Notes under the pieces: generated by a model
The model's database searches: none
Seen by the model: only the letters and a program-made list of their open reading frames with translations
Told to the model about the DNA's origin: nothing
Origin: Cololabis saira
Taxonomy: Eukaryota > Chordata > Actinopteri > Beloniformes > Belonidae
Assembly (NCBI RefSeq): GCF_033807715.1
Contig: NC_084599.1
Location: 2,138,501-2,202,500, forward strand
DNA: 64,000 bases
Reading direction: 5' to 3'
Position numbers and translations under genes: made by a program
Shown here: positions 42,721 to 55,450 of the stretch, in pieces
Position numbering within the stretch: position 1 is the first letter of the stretch
Layout of the letters: the number at the start of each line of letters is the position of its first letter

Positions 42721-45675
42721 TATGGAGCTAGAACAGTCTCATAATTCACAAATGCACAGGACAAGTTTTACAACTGCACAGACCGATTTGCAAATACACA
42801 CACAGTTTCACACGTGCACAGAACAATTCACACGTGCGTAGGACAAGATATACAAATGTATTTTTGATGCACACACAAATATAACCCGATTTACAAATGT
42901 TTTTTTGTCTGTGAGTTGCGCTGGATTTGTGTGTGAGTTTTGAGACTCCCTTGACGTGACTAGATCCACAAATAGGTTTTTTTTAACACGGAAGGATCTG
43001 CAACCAATCAGATTAAAGGGGCGGATACACCTGCTGTTTGAACTGCGTTAGCGCTGTTCGCTTAGAAAAGTGATTAATATTTCGAGTTGGTGGAGTAAAG
43101 ATAAATGAACACCAACAGGAGATAAAAGATAAATAGACAGGATGGAGAGGAGATCACTGTTCTTATTTTCTTGTGATTTCGGTAAAGAAAACAGCGCGAT
43201 CGGAGATGGTTTGTCGGGCTGTTCAACCAGAGCCGTCAGGACTGGAGAGCTCTTAGTCCTGCCGATGCAGCATCTGATTGTGAGAAACAGCGGAGATTTT
43301 TATATATTTGCTCCGTTTGGTTTGACTACGTGTTACTTGATTGTCCTGCTGATTCAGAACCAGACAGACCGCATGTCAGGAGATTACCGTATATTCGCGA
43401 CCATAAGGCGCAACTTTTTTTTTTTTTTTTTTTTTTAAATGTGCCGGGCGCCTTAAGAAACGGTGCGCCGTGTCTATTACCTGAATTACGGTAATGTCAG
43501 GTCGGCCACCATGAGAAGGTAAAAAGAGAAGGGGGCGGGTGAAGCTGAATGAGACCATCCACTGAGCTGTTTAATGCGAAACAGATGATGAAGACTTTTA
43601 AGGATTTGCTTGATGTGTAAAGTGAAATAAAATACAATCAAACTAAGTTTTGCTCCGCTCTATTTAAATAAGCACACTTGTGTGTGAGTGTTCTGCAGCG
43701 CCGGCCGGTCGGAACCGTCCACATTCCCCGGTTAAAGCAGCGGCTGCAGCAGCGCGGTGATGGTCGCTGCTGCAGCCGACTTCCTGGTTCCCCAAGCGGG
43801 TCCGATGACCTGGTTCCTGCCCGCTTTGGGAGCAGAGATTTCTGGGGTCTGTCTCAGGTCAGATCAGCTTCACTTTCCGAGATTTGCAGCCAAATCTGTT
43901 GGTTACAAACCCGGTACCGGATCCCGACATGCGCGTGTGTGTATTCGCGGCGCGACACACAGATTCTCATGTAGGCTATGTGGTGCTGGACTGGCGCAGC
44001 TGATGGACAGAAACTTATGGTGATTTTTAAAAGAAAAACTTTGCATAAGAGGTTTCCAGCCGGAGTCATTATAAGGGTGAATGAAAAGAGGGGGCTGGAT
44101 GAAGGGATGATGACGATCAAGAAGCTGAGACAGGTCTGGGAATTCGGACTGGCGCAGCTGAATTAACGGAGCTCCTGTCGGATACAAACCCCGGCTCCCC
44201 GACAGCGCGTGTGTGTGAGCGGGTCCAGCGCGAGGGTGCCGGGACGCGGGACCCGGTCCGCCGCGGGACCAGCGCGGGGGGGGGCGGACCGGGACCCGGG
44301 ACCCGGTCCAGCGCGAGGGAGCAAACGAGGAGCGGGACCCGGGACCGCCACGGTCGGGATTTTTAAAAGAAAAGCGTTCCCTAAAGAGACTTTTCCAGCC
44401 AGAGTGAAATGAAAAGGGCTGGATGGATGAGGAGATGATCAGTGGCTGAGACAGGTTTGTGCAGCAACCCGGTGGTTTTTTTAAATTCTTTAATGCAGAA
44501 ACAGAATATGAACCTTTGAAGGGTTTGATTGATGTGAAAAGTGAAATAAAATATCAAACTAAGTTTTGCTTCTGCTGTATTTTTAGCGCGTGTGTGTTTT
44601 GCAACGCGTGTCTGTGCAGCTCCGTCTCCGTAGACGGCGCCTTTTGGGTCGGTGCGCCGTATGTGTGTTTTAAAACCAAAAATGACACACAAAACTGAGG
44701 GTGCGCCTTTCCACACAGTGCGCCATATGGTCGCGAAAATACGGTAATTTACCGAAATATCTGGAGTAAAGTCGGTATCAGTCGACTGATAACCGAAGAA
44801 CGTCTGTATCCAGCTCAGATGTTTGATGATCGGTGGACTAAACCCCGACCAACATCATCACGGCTGCATCTTCCCATGAGCATGACTCTGCACCGGGAAT
44901 GTGTTGATCTGCCACCGCTGATTTGACACATGTTTGTCTCTGTGTGGTGGCAATGTCACATCATGAATGTGAGGATAACAGCTGCTTGTTTCTGACCTCC
45001 ACGTCTGGTCACTGTGGTCAGTGGTGTCTGACCGGGACCAGCGCCGCTAGTGGCCAGAGCCAGAACAACCTGCAGCAATATTCACCCCTGTCAAGGCTCG
45101 TTCTCCTGAAAACACCTGTAGTTCAAATACAGAAATATCTCTGCTGTTTTTCATCATTGCTGCATTGGCAGGAGGACTAAGAGCTCTCCTGACGGCTCTG
45201 GTTGAACAGCCCGACAAACCATCTCAGATCGCGCTGTTTTCTTTACCGAAATCACAAGAAAATAAGAACATATCTCCTGTTGGTGTTTATTTATCTTTAT
45301 TCCACCAACTCGAAATATTAATCACTTTTCTAAGCGAACAGCGCTAACGCAGTTCAAACAGCAGGTGTATCCGCCCCTTTAATCTGATTGGTTGCAGATC
45401 CTTCCGTGTTAAAAAAAACCCTATTTGTGGATCTAGTCACGTCAGGGGAGTCTCAAAAGTCACACACAAATCCAGCGCAGCTCACAGAGAAAAAAACATT
45501 TGTAAATCAGGTTATATTTGTGTGTGCATCAAAAATACATTTGTATATCTTGTCCTACGCACGTGTGAATTGTTCTGTGCACGTGTGAAACTGTGTGTGT
45601 ATTTGCAAATCGGTCTGTGCATTTGTAAAACTTGTCCTGTGCATTTGTGAATTATGAGACTGTTCTAGCTCCATA
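42721..45675. mobile_element. long-TIR element, 6-bp duplication, carrying a nested transposon
   Basis: The left terminus TATGGAGCTAGAACAGTCTC and its inverse at 45656-45675 are followed by matching arms of about 540 bp (42721-43275 and 45160-45675), including ACAAATGCACAGGACAAGTT and the segment around GAAAACAGCGCGATCGGAGA. The hexamer GTCCAG flanks both ends (42715-42720 and 45676-45681). Without the nested 1.36-kb element (43387-44744) the length is about 1.6 kb, so two thirds of it is arm. A central non-palindromic part is at 44747-45160. No transposase is present. A long foldback of this size could form a stable hairpin. Confidence 0.85.
43387..44744. mobile_element. TA-flanked non-autonomous element, copy 2 (1358 bp)
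   Basis: The ends CCGTATATTCGCGACCATAA and GGTCGCGAAAATACGG are flanked by TA (43385-43386 and 44745-44746). Most of the interior matches copy 1 (34931-36472) with few differences: the same T-run, GTGCCGGGCGCCTTAAGAAA, TTTTTAAATTCTTTAATGCA and the GC-rich GGGACCCGGTCC block. It lacks about 180 bp relative to copy 1, mostly around 35280-35400 and the G-rich tract. It lies in the central part of the long-TIR element, so it is younger than that element. Confidence 0.87.
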
Positions 45676-45681
45676 GTCCAG

Positions 45682-46344
45682 CCAGTCCCATTATGGATAC
45701 AGGCAAGATCAGGGCGATGGAACACCACACCCCAGGTTGGACTGAAATAATCAGCCCAGAATTCAGGGAGGGCCCTAAGCCAGCCCCCACACTCCCCTTT
45801 AAATTATGTCACATGTCTGATTGTGGAATCTAAACATCAACAAGAATAATGCAGAAGAACCCTATCACATAAGATGCATGCTAAGTTCCATTTTCAAGTA
45901 GCCAGGAAGTTTTCTCATGATAACATGTTACACATTGGACCCTTCTTCATTTCCACGTATTGCAAAAGCTCCACCTTTATTCTGACTACTCGGTGAAGTG
46001 ACCATCTGTCTATATTGGACTGATACCAGGTATGGAGGCACACTGCTATGAAAGGTCTGTATATGGACATGCATCTTCAAAGCACAACATGCTACTCTCC
46101 AAGTACTTTCTGACTTTAAATCAATGCATATGTCTCATTCATCAAATTATTTAAAGAACTCTGCTTATTAAATTCATTTCATCCATCTATCTATCTATGT
46201 TCTTAACCTATTTCATCCTCTCCCGGGTCATGAGGAACATATTGATGATTTATTATTTACTTGGTCAATTAACTGAATTAATATTTTGCAAGAGTTAAGT
46301 TGTCCTTTTATTCTAAAGGGTCCATGTCTTATAGTGCATATATC
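45682..46344. other. unassigned stretch
   Basis: No gene or known transposon is recognised; a short CTAT run occurs at 46188-46198. Confidence 0.45.
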
Positions 46345-46348
46345 TTAA

Positions 46349-47164
46349 AGGTATTGTGACATGAAAAACACATTTTTCTTGATTTTTTGTGTTTTGTTGG
46401 GTGTCTTGACATCAATTACACCCAAAAAACAACAAACTTTTAACATTCAGTGTATTGTGTGCTTTCTGGGATTTTCCGCATAACTATGCAAAAACGGCGC
46501 ACCTGGTTTGGTGGCGGATCGTTACGTAACGATCCGCTAAATCACCGCCCCCTCCACCCAGCTCCCTGTCTCCTCTCCTCTCCAGCGCCCCATAAAGGAT
46601 GATTTATGGTTCCGCGCTACACCGACGCAGAGCCTACGGCGTAGGGTTACGCGGCGACGCGCACCGTACGCTGGACCCTACGGCGTAGGCTCTGCGTCGA
46701 TTTAACGCGGAACCATAAATGAGGCTTAACAAGGAGCTGTTTAGAGCCTCTTTTGTTCTAATCACCGGAGGAAAACTGCTAAGAAGACCCGCGGCCACTG
46801 ACTGGACTTAAGATAAGAGGACAGTGCTGCTTGCATGCCTTTATTTTTATGATTGTTTGCTGGGGTTCGCCCTGCTGCTTTTCCGTGCATGCTTCGCCTG
46901 TCGCTCTCGGCTTAACTCTCCGACGCCGCTGTGAGCGTATGGCTGGAGGAGGAGGAGGTTTGGAGGAGGAGCGGAGCAATGATTGACAGGAAAGGGGGAA
47001 AAGGAAGCATTTTTCACAGCGCAAAAAAACACTGTAATAAAAAGCCAGGAAAACAGTACTAGAGTGAAGTTTTTCTGGTTACACTCTTTTAGACACATTT
47101 GAGGGATGTTGGCCAAGACTTTTAATAGTGTTAAAAGCATGTTAAAAATGATGTCACAATACCT
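46349..47164. mobile_element. TTAA-flanked non-autonomous DNA transposon (816 bp)
   Basis: TTAA flanks the element (46345-46348 and 47165-47168), and the ends are AGGTATTGTGACATGAAAAA and the inverse of AGGTATTGTGACATCATTTT. The inverted repeats match perfectly for 15 bases. A TTAA target is shared by Kolobok and piggyBac superfamilies; the AGGT start fits Kolobok better. A foldback MITE is nested at 46596-46727. No transposase is seen. Confidence 0.82.
46596..46727. repeat. foldback MITE, family member 5
   Basis: GATGATTTATGGTTCCGCGC, then GCAGAGCCTACGGCGTAGGG, pairs with CCCTACGGCGTAGGCTCTGC and TTTAACGCGGAACCATAAAT. This is the most symmetrical copy in the window. Confidence 0.85.
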
Positions 47165-47168
47165 TTAA

Positions 47169-48183
47169 TAACAACAGACTAGGCCTGCCTTTTATGGGAT
47201 GATATCTCATAAACAGACCTTCTGAAAACATTTACATATTTTTATGTAATAATATTTGTTTATTAACAGTTTAAATATGTTGTTCTGACAAGTATCCAGA
47301 CCATTGAAAAAAATAATGCAGTGGTGAAGATAAAGAGATAGATAGAGAGATAGATACATGTAGATAGATACTTCATTAATCCCAAAGTTTTTTAGTTTTT
47401 TTTTCATTAAAACTTTTCTCGGAATTCTGAGATAATTTACTCCTTAATTCAGAAAAACAGAGCAGATTTTTTTTCTATATTCCGTTAAAATATAGTAATT
47501 GTTTTGTAAAGTCGTAAAAACGGATCTATTCAGATTGTTTGAGCTCAGTAAATACAGTAGAGCCAAGACTGTTGTCAAGCCACTAGAAAAGGCCTATTGT
47601 CTCATTAGGCCTTTTGTCTGGAGGAGCCTGAGTACTTAACTGAAGTACCTATACGTGTCGAATGGTTTAGGTTCATTTTATTTTTATTTTTATTTATTTA
47701 TTTTTTATTTTTTATTTTTTTCCCTTGTCTGCACACATATTAATGATTGATACCATGACGGTAGAAACCAAAAGTAAATATATGTGCATTATTACTATAT
47801 TTAATATATATACATATATATACGCATACATATGCGCACACATACATAAATATACACATACAAACCCAGTGATTTTTTTTTTTTTTTTTTTGGGGGGGGT
47901 GACGACATCCACTGCCAATCCAGGAAGCAGGAACACACGGAAACACACGTCAAGCACTGGAAATCTGCAACAAAAAACCACAAACAAAGCACGAAACCGG
48001 CACGGAGCCAACCAAAACAATAACAGCAATCGACCTAAATCTTGAGATCTGATCGCAGTCTGAGCTAAGCTACCGCTACCGCAACCTAAACCCAAAAACT
48101 AGAGAGCCAGCATGCAGGTGAACAAGCCAGTGTGTATGTCTATGTGTGTGTGTGTGTGTGTATGTATATGATCATGTGTGTGT
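47169..48183. other. unassigned AT-rich DNA with simple repeats
   Basis: Simple-sequence tracts are AGAGATAGATA at 47333-47370, T-rich runs at 47675-47722, ATATACATATATA near 47805-47830, a T-run then G-run at 47874-47899, and TGTGTG at 48143-48162. No gene is recognised; short ORFs here come from these tracts. Confidence 0.5.
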
Positions 48184-48199
48184 GTGTTTATCAGAGATG

Positions 48200-48362
48200 T
48201 TCACAAGTCTTTTTTTGCAAGTCCAAGTCAAGTCTCAAGTCTTTTGTCACAAGTCCAAGTCAAGTCTCAAGTCTTTGTGGGGTGAGACTTGGTCAAGTCT
48301 CAAGTCTTTGGTCACGAGTCCAAGTCAAGTCTCAAGTCTCTAAAAAATAAGTCTCACGTCTC
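48200..48362 (+). promoter_or_regulatory. left subterminal AAGTC array of the hAT element
   Basis: About fifteen AAGTC pentamers lie in 160 bp, mostly as CAAGTCCAAGTCAAGTCTCA repeats with period of about 45 bp. In hAT elements such arrays are usually transposase binding sites needed for transposition. That function is inferred here. Confidence 0.6.
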
Positions 48363-48777
48363 TTCTGGTTGTAATGAGCATTCTATCATCTGATGCTATC
48401 CGGTTTGCTAAGAATACTGCACAGCTATATCTGAGATATTCAAAGCATTTACTGTATTATTATCATCCCTCCTTTATCTAACAGTATCAGTACTGATTAG
48501 TTGTTTGGTACATGATCACTTTAAACAGGCTATTGTTATGCAGTGAAGAAAACACACAACGAAAGCTTTCCTTTAAAGGAAACTGTATTGTTGAAACTGT
48601 ACTTTGAACATGAACATACAATTACAGTATTTCTTGCTGCCTATTGTGCAGGCTCAGTGGGACCATAATATGAACAACCTTTTGAGTAACCTTTTTGTGG
48701 AAACAATCACCTGTGTTGTTTTGCCTAAAACAAAATATTTAACAATAATAAACAGGCAAAAGAAGATCAGAATGGTA

Positions 48778-51700
48778 TTATGCAACAGAATGGTTACATT
48801 TCAAAAAGATCAAGCTGGACAATGTCTTTGCACTAAGCCTGGCTCGGTGAGGGCGCATGATAAGGCCTCCGTGACTGAATACCCTCTCCACCGGTGCACT
48901 GGTAGCAGGAACAGCGAGCACTCTCATAGCCACAAGATAGAGCCTTGGGAAGACCTTTGCATGCCTTTTCCAGAAACCTAGGCAGTCCGCCTCGTCTTCA
49001 TCAGATGACACCTGGATGTAGCGTATCAGCTCAGCCTTGACGGATGATAAATGGTCACCCATCTTGTTGCTTTTCTTCCTGTAGCCAGCGAAAAGGCGTG
49101 GAGTTTTGACAGGTGGCTCATCCTTATCATCCTCTCCACTACTGCTCTCAGCAAGTATGGTGACTTTCCGAGCCTCAGCCAAGACAATGTCTGAAAAAGT
49201 TGCACAAAAATCATGGTTAGTGACAATATTATGACGTTGATTGATATACACTACTCACAGTGGTGATGGTTAAGTTAATGAATGATAAGTAAGTCTAAAT
49301 GAAATTTTACTGATGTTATTGAAAGCAAGAAAAGATTTGTGTGCCTGAAAAGTTGGGAGGAGGAGGAAATGTATATAATGAATTGAATTAAGTATTAATT
49401 TTGTGCCTGATAACTTCAAGCACTGAATGATGCATAATGTGATGATAATGTGTTTGGAAATGGTGGGCATTCACTTACCTATTATCATCTCCTTCACCTC
49501 ACTCTTGACTTCATCTGGTGCAAGGACATCTTGCTCTAGCCAAAAGAAGCAGAATGATGGGTCTAGTAGTGCAGACATCATGTAGACCATATCTCCAAAT
49601 GGAAGATCTCCTGCTGCAGGTTGAGCTGAGGCATCCATTCTGACATTTGCAAAGATCCCCTGGAAACGGCGTTGCAGTGACTTCTGGAGAGCTTTCACAA
49701 AACCAGCCAGATGCCGAGTTGTATTCAGCATACTGTTGAGGTGGCTGTTGAGTGAGAGAACGCAAGGCAGAGCTGCACTTAGAGTCACCACTTTCTCCCC
49801 TTGTGTGAGGTCTGTTGCTTGAAGAAATGGGGCCAAAATTTCCACAAGCTCTTTCAGCTGACTTAATTCTCTTGCTGATAAGCACAGACCTTTATGTCCT
49901 TGGGCTTCCAGAAGAGTGTTTAGGCTTTCAGGATCCAGGTCAGTGATTGCCTCCACAAGGCGGAGAGTTGAATTCCAACGTGTTGATACAGCAGAGGGGA
50001 TGCTGCGATTGGCTCCATACTCTCGCTCAAATGCTTCTTTCAGCCCACAAGTGGAATGAAGTAAACTGCAGAATTTTGTTACTTTTGCCATTGCACTGTT
50101 CAGAGTCTTAGTCTCCTTCAGTCCATCTCGCACAACAAGCTGTAATGAATGTGCGAAGCACTGTAGTCGCTGTTGACGGCAGCTGCTCTGGATAGATTCC
50201 ACATCGTCCTGGAAATTCTCACTTATATCCTCCCATAAGTTGCTGTTTTCCAGGTCATCTTCACCATCTTCACTTTCAGTTGTTTTTGCAGAGGGGAAAC
50301 AAACTGTGAAGGCTTTCTTCATATTTGACGCATTGTCACAGATAATGTAATCTAATTTGTGTTTTATATTGAAGTTGTCACATATCTCCTCAAATTTCTC
50401 ACTTATTCGTTCTCCAGTGTGTGACCCTGTGAATCGTTCACAACTTAATAGAACTGTCTGCAGGCTTGGGCTGTTTTTCTCTATTTCCATGAAGTGAGCT
50501 GTTACCCCTAAAAAGCCACGCATGCTTCGGTCAGTCCAAATATCAACAGTCACAGACACATTGTCTGTCTTTTCTAGTTTGGATTTGATCTTGGACTCTT
50601 TGTCTGCTGCTAGCTCACTCAGGCGTCTGGTTACGGTGCTTCGACTTACTGGGCAGTATCTCTCCTCTACCACTGACATAAAATTCTTGAAGCTTGGCTT
50701 GTCAATCAAAGAAAGAGGCAGATTGCATGAAATGATGAGATCCTGTATTATGGATTCAGTAATGGCCTTCTGTCTTGGATGGCCCTGGCTGTAGATCTGC
50801 ACACCTTTTGCCTGAGTCAGGAAAGAATCAAGGCTGCTCTGTCCCTCACCACTGGCCAGTTTCTTTGCTTTGTTGAATTCAGAAAACCTAAGATGAACAA
50901 CATGGAAAATGAATTAGGCTATTAATGAGGCTATTCATTACAGTAATAAGATCTGGATGATATAGCTATCATATTTATGTGTAGCAAAACACAAAATTAA
51001 CACCGTTTACCAGCCAAATGCTGGTCAATCATGCAAATGGCTGGTACTGTATGTTGCACTCACCAGCCAAAATAACAATGATAATCTATTGTAGGGCTGC
51101 AGCTATTGAATATTTTAGTAATCGAGTATTCTACTGAAAATTCCATCGATTAATCGAGTAATCGGATAAAACATATTTTTGTTTAGTTAAAGAGCGATTA
51201 TAAATATACATAAGATGTTAGATGTTAATTGACATCACTAAGACTAAATGATATAATCCAGTAGGTTCATGGCTGTGCATTTAAAAACCCTGAATTTACA
51301 CCAGTCGACCAAATTCACTGCCTTCACTCAAAAAACTAAGGATCTTACCAAGAAATATTCTTATTTCTAACCTAAAAATGTCATTACACCTGATAACAAA
51401 CATAACTTAAAAGATTAGGTGTTTTTCCCACGTGTTAAAATTTAACTTTCATTTGTGTCAAGCAAATTTTAAGTTCTAGTTACGTTTTAAGTTAGAGTTT
51501 TGGCAGTGTTCAAAATAAAATTATGAGACCTGCTGTATTGGAGCACATTTTCTTTTAGTTAAAACTGTAGCGGGGACAGATGTTTAGATGAAACTATGCA
51601 TGTACCGGGTGAAGGCTGATTTATGGTTCCGCGTTACAACGACGCAGAGCCTACGCCGTAGGCTACGGCGTAGGGTCTGCGTCGATTTAAGGCGGAACCT

Positions 51701-52241
51701 TCAGGCTTAATGGGAACATATCGGAGAACAACCAGAAGAATATAGAGTGGATTAAAAATAAAAGTGAAGCACTGAACTACATGTGTCTCCCGTCTGGGCC
51801 ATTGCAGACTCATTGCCTGAGCATGATATTACTAAAACCAAACATATGCGCCATCTCTTTGTTCTAATTTTCGCGCGCTTGTGTCGCATTAAATGTAGTA
51901 CGGGCGTAATACTTTGAGCTGGTGAAATTAAACGAAAATAAATAAATAAATAAATAAATAAATAGATAAATTAAACAATTCCTCGAGGCAGAAAAAAAAT
52001 CCTCAATCATTTCTTGTAATCGAATTATTCTAATGATTCGAGGAAACGTTACTGACCTATCCGGGTGAGTTTTCAGGTGCCTGATAAAGTTGGATGTGGT
52101 TGTACCAGCATCCTTAATCTTGGCACTGCAGAACTTGCATTCAGCGCTTCTCTTGTTGGCGCCGTCTTGTTTAAAGTTTGTGTAACCAAACTTAATCACA
52201 AAGGGAACAGCAGCAGCAGCTGCAGGTGTGCCGGTCGCCAT
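48778..52241 (-). CDS. hAT transposase, three exons, 668 aa, intact
   Basis: Exons on the minus strand are 52241-52057 (185 nt), 50887-49479 (1409 nt) and 49190-48778 (413 nt), total 2007 nt with TAA at 48780-48778. Both introns are GT-AG (donors GTCAGT and GTAAGT, acceptors TTAG and TTTTTCAG), and the split codons rebuild Arg62 and Asp532 in frame. Domains: BED zinc finger at residues 31-59 (C35, C38, H55, H59); RNase H-like core with D177 in VTVDIWTD and D246 in IICDNASN, CFAHSLQL and AVSTRWNSTL; E585 in KAELIRYI as the candidate third catalytic residue; dimerization region ending VPATSAPVERVFSHGGLI near 640. The spacing fits active hAT enzymes. ATG 52241 is preferred because it starts just before the finger; an in-frame upstream ATG exists at 52337. 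The enzyme cuts and pastes the element in the nucleus. Confidence 0.9.
51092..52046. mobile_element. older hAT non-autonomous remnant in transposase intron 1
   Basis: It starts TAGGGCTGCAGCTATTGAAT, with repeated TAATCGAGTA motifs, and ends in AATCGAATTATTCTAATGAT just inside the first exon boundary. This is the usual look of a common fish hAT family; the right terminal repeat is missing, so the copy is truncated. An AAAT run lies at 51936-51975 and a MITE at 51612-51711. Confidence 0.6.
51612..51711. repeat. foldback MITE, family member 6
   Basis: AAGGCTGATTTATGGTTCCG pairs with TTTAAGGCGGAACCTTCAGG; the centre CTACGCCGTAGGCTACGGCG is itself palindromic. It sits inside the hAT remnant in intron 1. 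Confidence 0.78.
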
Positions 52242-52429
52242 GGTGTTACCGTCATCTGAGTGCGTGAGGCGCGCACCCGAGGCGTAATATGGACCATGGT
52301 TACCATGGTTACCATGACAAACAGGAAGGAATGACATTAAGCTCGTCAGAGGTTTAAAAGTTTGTTAATGTTAATGTTAATAGGCCAAAAAAATAAACAA
52401 AATAAAGATTGTTCACGAGTCCCAAAACA

Positions 52430-52540
52430 CGAGTCCGAGTCAAGTCTGAAGTCTTTTTGGCACAAGTCCAAGTCAAGTCTGAAGTCTCTGTGTCCTACGA
52501 CTTAAGTGCGACTCGAGTCCGAGTCGCAAACTCGAGTCCC
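52430..52540 (+). promoter_or_regulatory. right subterminal AAGTC array of the hAT element
   Basis: Six AAGTC pentamers and several GAGTC variants occur. They are in the same plus-strand orientation as those of the left end, so the arrays are direct, not inverted, relative to each other. The transposase promoter should also lie between here and 52241, but no TATA box stands out. Confidence 0.55.
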
Positions 52541-52574
52541 CATCTCTGGTGTTTATATGCATGTGACTAAGTGA

Positions 52575-52705
52575 CTAGTTTTTACCAGTTTTTATCTTTT
52601 TGGTCTCCCAGTTTTTATTTGTTTATTATGCTTATTTTTCAATCAAAATGTCAAAGCACCTTGTATTTCATGTACCTGGACGAAAGGTGCTATATAAATA
52701 AAATT
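52575..52705 (+). mobile_element. L2-type LINE 3' end
   Basis: TTTGGTCTCCCAGTTTTTAT through TGGACGAAAGGTGCTATATA and AATAAAATTTG matches the inverse of 29640-29765. Only the last 130 bp are present. The normal tail would be a short (TTGA)n repeat; here it is replaced by CCTG repeats. Confidence 0.85.
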
Positions 52706-54138
<1,433 letters not shown>

Positions 54139-55450
54139 AATAAACCAAACAAAGTTACACCTGAAGTGTATCTATAGTGGGGGAGGGGGGGGAGCAACCC
54201 CGCCACCCGCGACACCAGAGGCCGACACGGAAGAGCCCGGAACCCGGCCCCCACGGCGCAGGAAGTAGCAGCCAGGGATCCCGCGGCGGCGGACCGCGAC
54301 CCAGGCAATCCCCGGCCACCCGGTCCGGGCCGGACACGTGGCCAGGAGGCCCTCACCCTTCAGGCCAACGACCCCCACCCGGCAGGGGGCCAGCCTGCCC
54401 GGAGAGACGGAGCCGCCCCGGCCGCCGACGCCGGCAGGCGCACCCGCCCCCCACGAAAGTGGCCCTCCAAGACCAGAGGGGCGCCCCGCCGCAGAGGCAG
54501 CGGGGGGGACCGGAGATGGGCCCGGAGAGAGGGAACCCCCCAACAAGGCGACACCCGTGCAGGCCCGACAACGGAGGGCCCCAGACCCAGGCATCCCATT
54601 CATTCATCCATTCACCTATCCAATATCTATACTAATAATAATATGATATACTATACATAATAATAATACTACTACTACTACTACTACTACTAATAATAAT
54701 AATAATAATAACCATCTTTGTATAATATAATATTGATAAATTATTACGTTTTGTTGTCCTGCCAATGGAGGCTCAAATCCTCCATGGCAGGACCCTTCCA
54801 TACCGCATTCTCACTGACACAGACACACAATCACGCACCGTTTCCCCCTTCCCGGGGGGGTCCAGCACCGCGAGAAGGCGCCCCAGGCTGCACGGCGAGC
54901 CCCGCCAGGCCCGAGAATCCCGACCCACCTATCCCAGGCCGGTGAGGGAACGCGGGTGATGTGGGACCCCCTCCTGCCCCTGGTGTTGAGTGCATGTGAT
55001 TAATGCCATAAAAACAGGGAGGGGGGAGGGCCAAGTACCGATTTGACACCGACCCCCCCCCCTCCCGAACTACGTGTCCTTGTCAAATGTATTTATTAAG
55101 TGTTGAATGTGCAGTGTCTATTTTGCTGTTAAAACCGTGAGGCGGGGAGTGCCGGGCCACGCGGGACAGTGCCCCCCATGACCCGGACCCCCCGCCCTTC
55201 GCCTATGTGCGTATGAATCGTGTAGGGGGGGAAGGAGGGGGAGCGGAGGCCGAAGCCAGGAGGCAGGACCAGCAAAGCCGGCCCTGATAAGACACCCGCG
55301 TCCCCCCACCGGCCATCCAGTAGACGGGGGCCGGCCCGTTCATTTTATTTTTCAAATGCTACCTAATTTGATTTATCTATTTTATCAATTTGATTTTTTA
55401 TTGCAGTCCTTCTTTAATCTAATAAGAGAAGAAAGGAGAAAATATTATAT
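54139..55450. other. GC-rich unassigned block with ATA/ACT microsatellite
   Basis: 54180-54590 and 54850-55330 are very GC-rich, with purine/pyrimidine-biased runs, and open in several frames on both strands. Residue use is Pro/Arg/Gly dominated without any domain, so no gene is called. 54640-54712 is a microsatellite of AAT and ACT units. The ATTCATTCATCCATTCACC string at 54597 and the GC-rich style are seen in fish LINE-associated repeats, but no family was recognised. Confidence 0.45.

Larger units (their letters stand above)
48192..52548 (-). mobile_element. hAT transposon, apparently complete (4357 bp)
   Basis: The 8-mer GTGTTTAT flanks it exactly (48184-48191 and 52549-52556). The left end is CAGAGATGTTCACAAGTC, and the inverse of the right end is CAGAGATGGGGACTCGAG, so the terminal repeat is short (CAGAGATG). 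Dense AAGTC subterminal repeats occur at both ends. The element carries a three-exon transposase gene on the minus strand with no frame break. Its first intron is enlarged by an older hAT remnant and a MITE. Exact duplication plus intact coding sequence makes this the best candidate for an active element in the window. Confidence 0.93.

Noticed and set aside
54172..55309. Pro/Arg-rich frames as a host gene
   Set aside because: GC-rich low-complexity sequence is open on both strands at once, with no conserved motif or splice structure.
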